64,000 nt of DNA, taken from assembly GCF_040253585.1 (NCBI RefSeq), contig NZ_JBELAU010000009.1:277177-341176 (forward strand), read 5' to 3'. Positions 15,907 to 24,776 of this stretch are shown here, piece by piece (the first letter of the stretch is position 1; every line of letters starts with the position of its first letter). Position numbers and translations under genes: made by a program. The stretch comes from Emticicia sp040253585 (GTDB lineage: Bacteria > Bacteroidota > Bacteroidia > Cytophagales > Spirosomataceae). The notes below the pieces were generated by a model. It ran no database searches, was not told the DNA's origin, and saw only the letters and a program-made list of their open reading frames with translations.

Positions 15907-17622
15907 ATGAAAAAATTAACAAACTACATGAAAAAACACCTAACCTTCATTTCACTACTTACTTTTTCGATTTCCAGTTTCGCCCAAGACCGAATGTACG
16001 GTAAAACATGGGCGGGCCGCTCCGAAGTAATGGCTCAAAACGGAATGGTTTGTACGTCGCACCCACTTTCTACGCAGGCTGCCATCGAGATTCTTCGTGC
16101 GGGCGGAAGTGCCGTTGATGCTGCCATTGCCGCTAATGCCATGGAAGGAATGGTCGAACCGCACGTAAATGGAATTGGAGGCGATATTTTTGCTATCGTT
16201 TGGGACGCTAAAACTCAGAAATTATATGGACTAAACGGCTCTGGTCGCTCACCTTATTCGTTGACTCTCGAAGAATTTAAGAAAAGAGGCTTAACGCATA
16301 TTCCAGCCACAGGCCCTTTGCCAATCAGCGTACCTGGTTGTGTGGATGGTTGGTTTGAGTTGCATAAAAAGTTTGGCAAGTTGCCCATGGAAAAAATATT
16401 GTCGCACGCCATTAGCTATGGTAGAAATGGTTTTCCTGTGCATGATGAACTGGCAATGAGTTTGAGAAATGTTCCACGTCTGTACGGAAGTTTTCCAAAC
16501 ATTAAAGAACATTATTATCCGAATGGAGAAGTGCCAAAGAGAGGAGATATTTTCAAGAACCCAAATTTGGCAAATACGTTGGAGAAAATCGCCAAAGGCG
16601 GTCGAGATGCTTTTTATAAAGGAGAAATTGCCCAAACGATTGATGCGTTTATGAAGAAAAATGGCGGATTTTTGAGTGCAAAAGACCTTGCCGACCATAC
16701 TTCAACTTGGATTGAGCCAGTTTCAACCAATTATCGTGGCTATGATGTGTGGGAATTACCACCAAACGGACAAGGAATTGCGGCTTTGCAGATGCTCAAT
16801 ATTTTGGAAGGTTACGATTTCTCAAAAATTCCTTATGGAAGCACCGAACACGTGCATCTTTTCACCGAAGCCAAGAAATTGGTTTTTGAGGACCGTGCAA
16901 AATTCTATGCCGACCCCGAATTTGCTAAAATTCCAGTAAAATCATTAATCTCGAAAGAATATGCGGCCGAAAGACGCAAACTTATCGACCCCAATAAAGC
17001 AGCCACTCACTACGATGCAGGAAACCCAGCCTTGCGTGAAGGCGATACCATTTACTTGACCGTAGCCGACAAAGACGGAAACATGGTTTCGTTGATTCAG
17101 AGTAATTATCGAGGTTTTGGTTCGGGAATGATGCCCGATGGCTTAGGTTTCATTTTCCAAGACCGTGGCGAATTATATAATTTGAAAGAAGGCGAAAACA
17201 ATACGTATGCTCCGCATAAACGCCCATTTCAGACAATTATTCCTGCATTTGTAACCAAAGATGGCAAGCCATTCATGAGTTTTGGTGTAATGGGCGGTGC
17301 ATTCCAACCAATGGGACACGTACAGATAATTATGGATGTGGTTGACTTCGGCATGAATCTACAAGAAGCAGGTGATGCTCCAAGACTCAACCACGATGGT
17401 TCGTCGGAGCCAACGGGCGAGCCAATGGAAGGCGTTGGCATGATAACGATGGAGTCGGGGATACCTTATGAGACCATCAGAGGTTTGATGCAAAAAGGAC
17501 ATAAAGTTGGCTATACGCTCGGCCAATATGGTGGTTATCAAGCGATTCGCTACGACCCTGTGCGTAAAGTATATTTTGGAGCATCAGAATCTCGAAAAGA
17601 TGGCCATGCGGCTGGGTTTTGA
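15907..17622 (+). CDS. Exported gamma-glutamyltransferase family protein
   Basis: This Ntn-hydrolase family moves or hydrolyses gamma-glutamyl groups, for example from glutathione. With the ATG at 15907 the product is 571 residues; an ATG at 15928 (MKKHLTFISLLTF) is equally possible, and either gives a signal peptide ending SSFAQ. Family landmarks are HPLSTQAAIEILRAGGSAVD, NGIGGDIFAIVWD, the autocleavage Thr at about 381 in GDTIYLTVADKDGN, and FGVMGGAFQPMGHVQI. The longer frame back to 15727 runs through a palindromic repeat and is not needed. A terminator follows at once, so the gene is probably monocistronic. Confidence 0.9.
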   Translation: MKKLTNYMKKHLTFISLLTFSISSFAQDRMYGKTWAGRSEVMAQNGMVCTSHPLSTQAAIEILRAGGSAVDAAIAANAMEGMVEPHVNGIGGDIFAIVWDAKTQKLYGLNGSGRSPYSLTLEEFKKRGLTHIPATGPLPISVPGCVDGWFELHKKFGKLPMEKILSHAISYGRNGFPVHDELAMSLRNVPRLYGSFPNIKEHYYPNGEVPKRGDIFKNPNLANTLEKIAKGGRDAFYKGEIAQTIDAFMKKNGGFLSAKDLADHTSTWIEPVSTNYRGYDVWELPPNGQGIAALQMLNILEGYDFSKIPYGSTEHVHLFTEAKKLVFEDRAKFYADPEFAKIPVKSLISKEYAAERRKLIDPNKAATHYDAGNPALREGDTIYLTVADKDGNMVSLIQSNYRGFGSGMMPDGLGFIFQDRGELYNLKEGENNTYAPHKRPFQTIIPAFVTKDGKPFMSFGVMGGAFQPMGHVQIIMDVVDFGMNLQEAGDAPRLNHDGSSEPTGEPMEGVGMITMESGIPYETIRGLMQKGHKVGYTLGQYGGYQAIRYDPVRKVYFGASESRKDGHAAGF

Positions 17623-17628
17623 TTGGTT

Positions 17629-17662
17629 TAAAAGAGAATTTCATAATTCTCTTTTATTTTTG
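17629..17662 (+). terminator. Terminator after the gamma-glutamyltransferase gene
   Basis: aaaagagaatt and aattctctttt pair around a 4-base loop (tcat) and are followed by a T-rich tract. The tract contains TATTTTTG (17655-17662), a match to TAnnTTTG that could also serve the downstream ptuA-like gene. Confidence 0.8.
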
Positions 17663-17691
17663 TCATAACTTCACATAAAAATTAGAAAAAT

Positions 17692-18987
17692 ATGAGCATC
17701 ACACGCCTTGAAGCACATGAAATAGGCCCATTTAAAGACTTAAATATTGAATTTAAGCCAAAACCTGCGGGCATGGAAGATAAAGCCGAAATTCATATTT
17801 TGACTGGTGAAAATGGTACTGGTAAAAGTACGATTTTGATGATGTTGGCGAGTTGTTGGGATAAAACAAATGATAAATTGGTTGAAAATAGATTTTGGAA
17901 TAAAAACACTGGTTTCTTTTATGAATTTTCTGAAATACCAACAAAATATGAAATAGAATTTGAAGAAACTAAGTTTACTTCTTTTTCGGGGGTTTTAATG
18001 AATGGTAAAAGTGCTTATTATGCACAAATTTCACAAAATGATTTTCGCTTCAAAGATGATATAAAAATCAGAAACAACTCTCCTTTTTTTGCTTATTCTG
18101 GTAGTAGAAATCTGACAACATCTAATAATATTTCTATTTCAGAACCTGATATAGATTCAATTAAAGATTCAATTACTTTTGATAAAAAGATAGATTTTGA
18201 TTCTATTCTTAACTGGATTGCTGTAAGTAAGGCAAAGAATGCATTTGCATTATTAAGAAATGATAATAATTCAGCAAAAAAACATGAAGTGGTAATTAGA
18301 AAAATAGAAGAATCAATTTCAGAAATTCTACAAAAGCAAGTATCATTTATTATTGAAGAACAACCTTTCCAAGTTTTTTTTAAAATAAATGATTTTAATT
18401 ATGATTTTAATATCCTCCCCGATGGTCTAAAATCAATAATAACTTGGTTATCAGACCTCTTAATGCGTTTGGATAGAATCCATTGGGCAGATAAAACACG
18501 CAGTATTCTCGAACAAAACTTTATTCTTTTTTTAGATGAAATAGAAGTGCATCTTCACCCATCTTGGCAACGAAAAATTTTGCCCGTTGTACAAGATTTA
18601 TTTCCCAAAGCACAAATTTTTATTTCAACGCACTCACCTTTTGTAGTTGGTTCGGTTGATGGGGCAAGGGTTTATAAATTCAAGTTAGATGAGAATAATA
18701 ATAGTGTTTTAGATAGTGAGTATTGGACAGAAGATGGCAATAGTTATGACCGAATTTTAGAAGAAATTTTCGATATAAAAGAACGATTTGGGGTAGGTGT
18801 TCAAAAGCAATTGGATGAATTTAAGGAATATAAAACCAAAATATTGAAAGGAGAAACCATTGATGAAGAGGCATTTATGAAATTAGCAAGTGAAATTGCC
18901 AAACAAAGCATCGAATTAAATGGAATTATAAGTTTTGAACTTCGACAATTAAAAAGAAATACCACACAAAAACTCGAAACTGCCTAA
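17692..18987 (+). CDS. ptuA: PtuA-like AAA ATPase of a Septu-type defence system
   Basis: The 431-residue ATPase has Walker A GENGTGKST at 39-47, a signature-like segment LPDGLKSIITWLSDLLMRLD in the second half, Walker B FILFLDEIEVHLHPSWQ near 279-295, and an H-loop ISTHSPFVVGS near 310-320. This is the layout of OLD/SMC-like AAA proteins used as PtuA in Septu systems, where the ATPase is thought to control the partner nuclease. The C-terminus has a charged helix (FKEYKTKILKGETIDEE) that could contact PtuB. The ATG at 17692 gives a normal start just before the N-terminal strand. Codon use is AT-rich, unlike the neighbours, suggesting transfer. Confidence 0.78.
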   Translation: MSITRLEAHEIGPFKDLNIEFKPKPAGMEDKAEIHILTGENGTGKSTILMMLASCWDKTNDKLVENRFWNKNTGFFYEFSEIPTKYEIEFEETKFTSFSGVLMNGKSAYYAQISQNDFRFKDDIKIRNNSPFFAYSGSRNLTTSNNISISEPDIDSIKDSITFDKKIDFDSILNWIAVSKAKNAFALLRNDNNSAKKHEVVIRKIEESISEILQKQVSFIIEEQPFQVFFKINDFNYDFNILPDGLKSIITWLSDLLMRLDRIHWADKTRSILEQNFILFLDEIEVHLHPSWQRKILPVVQDLFPKAQIFISTHSPFVVGSVDGARVYKFKLDENNNSVLDSEYWTEDGNSYDRILEEIFDIKERFGVGVQKQLDEFKEYKTKILKGETIDEEAFMKLASEIAKQSIELNGIISFELRQLKRNTTQKLETA

Positions 18988-18988
18988 A

Positions 18989-19609
18989 ATGAGGAAATTG
19001 ATAAGACCAAAAGCTCCTGATTTTTTGACAGAAAAGCTACAAGTAGAATTAGGTGAGCGTTATAAAAAGAATAGAGAAAAAAACAAAGGTCATAAGTTCA
19101 ATTATTGGCACACCGAAAAAGTCGGAGAATCAACACTTTACAAAGAAATACGAAACAAACTTATCGAAATCTCAGACGACCATTGCTTTTATTGTGATGG
19201 CTATCCACCACTGAGCGATGATGACACAATTGACCATTTTAAACCAAAATCAAAACCTGAGTTTTATGATTTGGTTTGTTCATGGGAAAATCTATACTTA
19301 GCTTGTGGGCATTGTCAAAAAGCGAAAGGTACTGAATACAATGATTTAATTTTAAGGCCCGATGAAATCAACTATGAGTTTGACAAATTTTTCAAATATG
19401 ATTCTGATAATGATGAAGTTATAGTAAATCTCGGAGCTGACGACTTGAGCCAGTTGCGAGCAGAGAAAACAATAGAAGTATTTGATTTCAATCATGTCGG
19501 TTTAAAAAAGCTGCGTGGCTTCTTTAGAAAAGTATATAGTCAAGACCCCCAAATAAACATTAATGACCTTGGTTACAGATTTTGTTTAAACTTTCAACAA
19601 ACAATATGA
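18989..19609 (+). CDS. ptuB: PtuB-like HNH endonuclease of a Septu-type defence system
   Basis: The 206-residue protein matches the TIGR02646/PtuB kind of HNH nuclease. The zinc and catalytic frame is complete: C66-x2-C69 (CFYC), D82-H83 in TIDHFKPKSK, N101 in WENLYLACGHC, C106-x2-C109 and K113. These enzymes cut DNA when released or activated by the ATPase during phage attack. It starts 1 base after the ptuA stop, so the two are coupled. Its stop overlaps the ATG of the following sortilin-like gene (ATGA, 19606-19609). The length is normal for PtuB, so I see no truncation. Confidence 0.82.
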   Translation: MRKLIRPKAPDFLTEKLQVELGERYKKNREKNKGHKFNYWHTEKVGESTLYKEIRNKLIEISDDHCFYCDGYPPLSDDDTIDHFKPKSKPEFYDLVCSWENLYLACGHCQKAKGTEYNDLILRPDEINYEFDKFFKYDSDNDEVIVNLGADDLSQLRAEKTIEVFDFNHVGLKKLRGFFRKVYSQDPQININDLGYRFCLNFQQTI

Positions 19610-22600
19610 AAAAACAACTAACCCTAATCACTTTATTATCAATCACTTGCTTTGCTGGGTTTTCCCAGAAAAAGAAGAAAGTTGCCGTAGAAACAGCTCC
19701 AGTAATCGCAGTCGATGCCATTTCTCCAACATCAGCCACTGAGCGAATGGCTGGCTATGAGCAACGCAAAAAATTGCAAGAAGCATCGCTCGTAAAAAAT
19801 CTGAAATTCAGAAACGTTGGCCCGACCGTTATGAGTGGCCGTATTGTGGATATTGATGCAAATCCCGAAAACCCAACGGAGTTTTATGCTGCCTACGCTT
19901 CGGGTGGACTTTGGTACACGGTCAATAATGGACAATCTTTTTCGCCAATCTTTGATAATGAGGCAGTTATGACCATCGGCGATATTGCTGTTGACTGGAA
20001 AACTCGCACGATTTGGATTGGTACGGGCGAAAATAACTCAAGTCGCTCGTCGTATTCGGGTGTGGGAATGTACAAATCAACTAACAATGGTAAAACATGG
20101 GAGTATCTTGGCTTGCCAGAGTCTCACCACGTTGGACGAATCGCTTTGCACCCGACCGACCCAAATATTGCTTGGGTAGCTGTTTTGGGACATTTGTATT
20201 CGCCAAACAAAGAGCGTGGCATGTATAAAACCACCGATGGCGGTAAAACTTGGAAACAAACGTTATACATCAACGATAATACTGGTGCGATTGACGTAAG
20301 ACTCGACCCAAATAATGCGAATACACTTTACGCAACGATGTGGTACAAAGAGCGTACTGCTTGGAATTTTGTGGAAGGTGGAAAAGAATCGGGCATTTAT
20401 AAAAGTACCGATGCGGGCGAAACTTGGAAATTGATTTCGGGCGAGGGCAGTGGCTTCCCGACTGGTGCGGGTAATGGTCGCATTGGTTTGGCGGTTTACC
20501 CAAAAAATCCGAATATCGTTTACGCAATCATTGATAATCAAGCAAATAGACCTAAAAAAGAGGAAAAAGAAGATGCCAGCCGTCTGACCACAAAAAGAAT
20601 GAAAACCATCACCAAAGATGAGTTTTTGGCTTTGAGCGATGCTACCATCAATGAATATTTGGATGGACAAGGTTTTCCTGAAAAATTCACGGCAAAGGCT
20701 TTCAAAGAAGACTTAAAGGCCGATAAAATCAAGGTACAAGATATTTACGAATATACGTACAATGGCAATAACGATTTATTCGATACGCAAGTAACGGGAG
20801 CGGAGGTTTACCGAAGTGAAGATGCAGGTGCAACTTGGAAACGCACCCACGCCGACTATTTGGATAATATCTATTTCACTTATGGCTATTATTTCGGACA
20901 AATTTGGGTTGACCCAACTGATGATAAGAAAATCGTAATTGTGGGTGTGCCAATCGTGCGTTCGGAAGATGGTGGTAAAAGTTTCAAAAGTATCGAAAGA
21001 GAAAACGTACATTCCGACCACCACGCTTTATGGTTTGACCCGAAAAATCCGAAACATTATATAAACGGAAACGATGGCGGAATAAACATTACTTACGATG
21101 ACGGTAAAACTTGGTTTAAAGCAAATTCAATTCCTGTGGGTCAACTTTACCACGTTTCAGTCGATATGGCCAAGCCTTATAATGTCTATGGTGGCTTGCA
21201 AGATAATGGCGTTTGGTATGGTTCATCAACCAATTCGTTTGATTATAACTATGGTATCTTCGATAATGGCGATGGCTATAAATTCTTGCTCGGTGGCGAT
21301 GGAATGCAAGTACAAGTAGATTACCGAGATAATAATACGGTTTACGCAGGTTTTCAGTTTGGTAATTATTTCAGAATCAATAAAGCAACCAACGAACGCA
21401 AAAAATTGGAAGTTCCACGTGAATTAGGCGAAGTACCTTTCCGTTTCAACTGGGAATCTCCACTTACGATTTCTCGCCACAATCAAGATATTATCTATTT
21501 TGGTTCAAATAAATTCCATAGAAGTTTCGATAAAGGAGATACTTTCAAAACCCTTTCGGGAGATTTGACTCGTGGCCGCAAAGAAGGCGATGTTCCTTTC
21601 GGAACACTCACAACCATCGAAGAATCACCAAGCAGATTCGGTTTGATTTATACAGGCTCAGATGATGGTTTGATTTATGTCACAAAAGATGGCGGTTATA
21701 CTTTTACCAAAATCATGGATAAACCAAATCTTTGGGTAAGTGGCATTGCGGTTTCGGCTCATGCAGAAGGAACGGTTTATGCTTCATTAAACGCTTATCG
21801 TGGCGACCATTTCAAACCATATTTGTTTGTTTCTACTGATTACGGCCAAAATTGGCAAGCAATCGGTGCAGATTTACCTGCCGAACCAATCAACGTAGTA
21901 AAAGAAGACCCGAAAAATGCCAATATCATTTATGTCGGAACTGACAACGGTTTATATATTTCGATGGATAAAGGCAAAACCTTTATGCGTGGCAATGGCG
22001 ATGGAATGCCAAGTGTATCAATCCACGATTTGGTGATTCACCCAAGAGAAAACGAATTGGTAGTTGGCACGCACGGACGCTCGATTTATATTGCTGATGT
22101 GAAGCCATTACAAGCATTGAGTAGCGAGGTTTTAGCTAAAAATATTCACGTATATGATTTACCAGCAATCAATTACAATGCTTCATGGGGCAGAATGTTT
22201 GATAAATATGCCGAGCCAGAAGAGCGTAAGTATAATATCACTTACTATGCAAAAGCAGCAGGAAAAGCAATAATCAAGATTCAGACTGATAAAGGATTAG
22301 TTGTAAAAAATATTTCGGATGATGCCGAAGCTGGTTTAAATAACGTAAACTTCGACCAAGCGATTGATGTAGCGGCCAAAGGAGAATACGAAAAGTATTT
22401 GAATGATGTAAAGAAAAAAGATGATAAAGAAATCAAGCTGGAACTTGCCGATGATAAAAAGATTTATTTCCGCCCAGGAAAATATAAGCTTATCATCGAA
22501 CTCAACGGTGAAAAAGTAGAAAAAGACCTTGAAATCAAAGCATCAGAGCGTCGTTCTCGCAGGGCAATGAGTCCGAAACCAACCGCTTCACCATCAGAAT

Positions 22601-22647
22601 TTGAAGAATGGTACGAAGAAATGGGTTTTGAAGAAACCAAGAAGTAA
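19606..22647 (+). CDS. Large exported sortilin/VPS10-like BNR-repeat propeller protein
   Basis: The 1013-residue protein begins with a signal peptide (MKKQLTLITLLSITCFAGFSQ). It contains many Asp-box/BNR repeats: STNNGKTWEYLG, TTDGGKTWKQTL, STDAGETWKLIS, SEDAGATWKRTH, STDYGQNWQAIG and SMDKGKTFMRGN, which form one or two large beta-propellers of the sortilin type. Residues after about 850 look like an accessory domain with a charged linker and end EEWYEEMGFEETKK. Related proteins are annotated as glycosyl hydrolases or sialidase-like, but I see no proven active site. The ATG at 19606 overlaps the ptuB stop; a DUF1080 gene follows on the same strand. Confidence 0.85.
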   Translation: MKKQLTLITLLSITCFAGFSQKKKKVAVETAPVIAVDAISPTSATERMAGYEQRKKLQEASLVKNLKFRNVGPTVMSGRIVDIDANPENPTEFYAAYASGGLWYTVNNGQSFSPIFDNEAVMTIGDIAVDWKTRTIWIGTGENNSSRSSYSGVGMYKSTNNGKTWEYLGLPESHHVGRIALHPTDPNIAWVAVLGHLYSPNKERGMYKTTDGGKTWKQTLYINDNTGAIDVRLDPNNANTLYATMWYKERTAWNFVEGGKESGIYKSTDAGETWKLISGEGSGFPTGAGNGRIGLAVYPKNPNIVYAIIDNQANRPKKEEKEDASRLTTKRMKTITKDEFLALSDATINEYLDGQGFPEKFTAKAFKEDLKADKIKVQDIYEYTYNGNNDLFDTQVTGAEVYRSEDAGATWKRTHADYLDNIYFTYGYYFGQIWVDPTDDKKIVIVGVPIVRSEDGGKSFKSIERENVHSDHHALWFDPKNPKHYINGNDGGINITYDDGKTWFKANSIPVGQLYHVSVDMAKPYNVYGGLQDNGVWYGSSTNSFDYNYGIFDNGDGYKFLLGGDGMQVQVDYRDNNTVYAGFQFGNYFRINKATNERKKLEVPRELGEVPFRFNWESPLTISRHNQDIIYFGSNKFHRSFDKGDTFKTLSGDLTRGRKEGDVPFGTLTTIEESPSRFGLIYTGSDDGLIYVTKDGGYTFTKIMDKPNLWVSGIAVSAHAEGTVYASLNAYRGDHFKPYLFVSTDYGQNWQAIGADLPAEPINVVKEDPKNANIIYVGTDNGLYISMDKGKTFMRGNGDGMPSVSIHDLVIHPRENELVVGTHGRSIYIADVKPLQALSSEVLAKNIHVYDLPAINYNASWGRMFDKYAEPEERKYNITYYAKAAGKAIIKIQTDKGLVVKNISDDAEAGLNNVNFDQAIDVAAKGEYEKYLNDVKKKDDKEIKLELADDKKIYFRPGKYKLIIELNGEKVEKDLEIKASERRSRRAMSPKPTASPSEFEEWYEEMGFEETKK

Positions 22648-22649
22648 CT

Positions 22650-22680
22650 TTGTAGCACAATTCGGAGAATTGTGCTACAA
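22650..22680. repeat. Perfect 14-bp hairpin right after the sortilin-like gene
   Basis: ttgtagcacaattc (22650-22663) and gaattgtgctacaa (22667-22680) pair perfectly with a 3-base loop. It starts 2 bases after the stop and has no T-tract. Confidence 0.85.
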
Positions 22681-22720
22681 TCCAATTTTAACCAAATTTT
22701 ATATTCAACCAAAAACAAAC

Positions 22721-23653
22721 ATGAAGCAATACTTTGTAAAAATTTTAGGAGCAATCCTTATCAGCAATTCTCTAATGGCTCAACTCGCCCCAATCAAAAG
22801 TATCGAAGGCCGTTGGGACATTACGATTACCAAAGGCGATAAAAAAGTGCCATCTTGGTTAGAAGTAAATCATTCGGGTGTAAAATACCTAAACGGTCAT
22901 TTTGTGGGAGATGGTGGAAGTGCCAGACCAATCTCACGCATCAATTTTGCGGATGATAAAATGTCGTTTTCAATTCCGCCACAATGGGACAGAGCCGAAA
23001 AAGATTTAGTTGTAGAAGCAGTTTTGAAAAACGATAAACTGACAGGCACAATGAACACGCCAAGTGGTGAGGTTTTAAATTGGGAAGGTGTGAGAGCTCC
23101 CAAGCTAAACAGTACCGTAACTCCAGTTTGGGGAACACCAATTAAACTTTTCAATGGTAAAAACCTTGATGGCTGGCAAGTGGTGAGTGGTGAAAACCAA
23201 TGGGTTGTAGAAAATGGTATTCTGAAAAGCCCAAAATCAGGGGCTAATCTTCGTACGGTTAAAACTTTCAAAGATTTTAAACTACACGTTGAGTTTAAAT
23301 ACCCTGAAGAAAGTAATAGTGGGGTTTATTTGAGAGGACGCTACGAAGTACAAGTAACAGATAGCAAAGGTCGTGAGCCACTAAAAGACCAACTTGGAGC
23401 TGTTTATGGCTTTATCGCTCCGCTCGAAATGCCAGCAAAAGCAGCAGGTGAGTGGCAAAGTTTTGATATTACCTTAGTAGGGAGAGTCGTGACGGTTGTT
23501 TTGAACGGTAAAACAATTATCTACAAAAATGAAATTCCAGGAATTACGGGCGGTGCCTTAGATAGCAACGAAGGCGAGCCAGGCCCAATTTTCTTCCAAG
23601 GCGACCACGGTCCAATCGAATACAAAAATATTGTTATCACACCAGCGAAATAA
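22721..23653 (+). CDS. Exported protein with DUF1080 domain
   Basis: The 310-residue protein has a signal peptide (MKQYFVKILGAILISNSLMAQ). Residues about 25-125 form a lipocalin-like beta domain beginning IEGRWDITITKGDKKVPSW. The C-terminal part, about 140-310, is a DUF1080 (3-keto-disaccharide hydrolase-like) domain: IKLFNGKNLDGWQVVSGE, FKDFKLHVEFKYPEESNSGV, YLRGRYEVQVTDSKG and WQSFDITLVGRVVTVVLNGK. The ATG at 22721 is chosen because an earlier start at 22601 lies inside the previous gene. The pairing with the sortilin-like gene suggests joint work on glycans outside the cytoplasm. Confidence 0.86.
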   Translation: MKQYFVKILGAILISNSLMAQLAPIKSIEGRWDITITKGDKKVPSWLEVNHSGVKYLNGHFVGDGGSARPISRINFADDKMSFSIPPQWDRAEKDLVVEAVLKNDKLTGTMNTPSGEVLNWEGVRAPKLNSTVTPVWGTPIKLFNGKNLDGWQVVSGENQWVVENGILKSPKSGANLRTVKTFKDFKLHVEFKYPEESNSGVYLRGRYEVQVTDSKGREPLKDQLGAVYGFIAPLEMPAKAAGEWQSFDITLVGRVVTVVLNGKTIIYKNEIPGITGGALDSNEGEPGPIFFQGDHGPIEYKNIVITPAK

Positions 23654-23655
23654 GT

Positions 23656-23715
23656 AATGGATAATTGATAATGAACAATGGATAATTATCAATTTTTAAT
23701 TATCCATTGTCAATT
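23656..23715. repeat. Palindromic ATAATGGATAAT-type repeat filling the space before the cobW-like gene
   Basis: acaatggataatta (23675-23688) and taattatccattgt (23697-23710) pair perfectly over 14 bp with an 8-base loop. The upstream part repeats the same words (aatggataattgataatg). The element occupies almost all the 66 bases between the stop at 23653 and the ATG at 23720. Confidence 0.85.
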
Positions 23716-23719
23716 ACTC

Positions 23720-24700
23720 ATGAAAATACCAGTAAATATCATCACAGGCTTTTTGGGTGTGGGTAAAACCACTGCCATCAAACATATTCTTGCTAATAAA
23801 CCCACCAACCAGCGTTGGGCAATCATTATCAATGAATTTGGAGCAGTTTCGATTGACCACACAGCTATTGACCAAAAAGATGGACTTGTAATAAAAGAAG
23901 TAGCTGGAGGCTGTATTTGCTGCACGGTCAATGTGCCTATGCAAGTAACGCTTACGTCAATTTTACGCAACCAAAAGCCCGACCGAATCTTGATTGAACC
24001 GACAGGCATGGGGCATCCTGCCAGTATCTTGGATTTACTGCAAAGCAAATATTTAAAAGATATTCTCGAAATCAGAGCAACAATTTGTTTAGTTGACCCA
24101 CGTCGTTGGGCTGATGCCAATGTACGCTCGCACGAGACATTCCAAGACCAAATCAATTTGGCCGATGTGTTGGTGGCGAACAAAGCTGATTTAGTAGGAG
24201 AGGAGTTAGCCGAAAAATTTAAACTTTGGGCAAAATCTCTATTTCCACCCAAACTTTTGGTAGAAGCAGTTTCTAATGGTGAAATAAATGTCGATTGGCT
24301 TGATATTGAGCCATTTGCAGGTAGAAAGGCAGAATTTCCACAAGCACACGCACATGAGCATCATCACCACGCAGAAGAAACGCTCGACATTCCTGAAATT
24401 GGGAAACCCATCAAGAAGCTAAGCAAAGGCTTGGGAATGTACAGTTGCGGTTGGATTTTCTCGCCCGAAGAAGTTTTTAGTTTGCCTAAGTTGCGTCAAT
24501 TTTTTAGTACACTTCAAGGCGTTGATAGAGCCAAAGGCGTTTTCCGAACAGGCAAAGACTGGGTGCTAATCAATGCAGTTGACCGTGAATTTTCGGTGCA
24601 ATACATCGCCTACCGCCGAGATAGTCGCATCGAACTCATTGCCAATTATGATTTAGATTGGTTGGTGTTTGATGTGAAATTGAAGGAGTGTTTGGAATAA
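23720..24700 (+). CDS. CobW/COG0523-family GTPase, putative metal chaperone
   Basis: These G3E GTPases deliver or manage metal ions, often zinc. The 326-residue protein has the P-loop GFLGVGKTT (10-18), the metal-binding CxCC motif in GGCICC (C65, C67, C68), and the guanine-specificity motif NKAD (154-157). A histidine-rich loop, HAHEHHHHAEE (210-220), supports metal binding. The C-terminal CobW_C domain follows, with GMYSCGWIFSPEEVFSLPKL. The ATG at 23720 starts MKIPVNIITGFLG; an earlier start at 23678 would use the palindromic repeat as code. The metal served cannot be told from the sequence. Confidence 0.9.
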   Translation: MKIPVNIITGFLGVGKTTAIKHILANKPTNQRWAIIINEFGAVSIDHTAIDQKDGLVIKEVAGGCICCTVNVPMQVTLTSILRNQKPDRILIEPTGMGHPASILDLLQSKYLKDILEIRATICLVDPRRWADANVRSHETFQDQINLADVLVANKADLVGEELAEKFKLWAKSLFPPKLLVEAVSNGEINVDWLDIEPFAGRKAEFPQAHAHEHHHHAEETLDIPEIGKPIKKLSKGLGMYSCGWIFSPEEVFSLPKLRQFFSTLQGVDRAKGVFRTGKDWVLINAVDREFSVQYIAYRRDSRIELIANYDLDWLVFDVKLKECLE

Positions 24701-24705
24701 CATAT

Positions 24706-24737
24706 AAAAAAGGAGGCTCGAAAGAACCTCCTTTTTT
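24706..24737. terminator. Bidirectional terminator
   Basis: aaaaaaggagg pairs with cctcctttttt. It lies 5 bases after the cobW-like stop and faces the minus-strand kup gene. Confidence 0.85.
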
Positions 24738-24746
24738 ACTCTACTT

Positions 24747-24776
24747 ATAGACTGTTGACGGTCGTCTGTGGACTAT
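24747..24776. repeat. Word repeat at the kup stop codon (GTCTATGGACTA family)
   Basis: ctgttgacggtcgtctgtgg and the following actatc closely match the right half of the repeat at 14779-14803 (ctgttgacagtcgtctatgg). The element runs up to the kup stop codon (24776-24778). Confidence 0.7.

Larger units (their letters stand above)
17692..19609 (+). other. Septu-like anti-phage defence module (ptuA-ptuB)
   Basis: An AAA/ABC-type ATPase and an HNH endonuclease sit 1 base apart in the order known for Septu (PtuA-PtuB). The two genes are visibly richer in A+T than their neighbours: sample lines near 18181-18300 have about 25-28% G+C, against over 50% near 20101-20160. The module lies exactly between the terminator of one housekeeping-type gene and the ATG of the next. 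No reverse transcriptase gene is present, so it is not a retron arrangement. Confidence 0.75.

Noticed and set aside
17692..19609. Retron of the Ec78 type, which also uses a PtuA/PtuB pair
   Set aside because: There is no reverse transcriptase gene or ncRNA-like structure next to the pair; only a terminator and an exported-protein gene flank it.
23710..24252. A 180-codon open frame on the minus strand
   Set aside because: It lies fully within the CobW-like gene, whose P-loop, CxCC and NKAD motifs are all intact on the plus strand.
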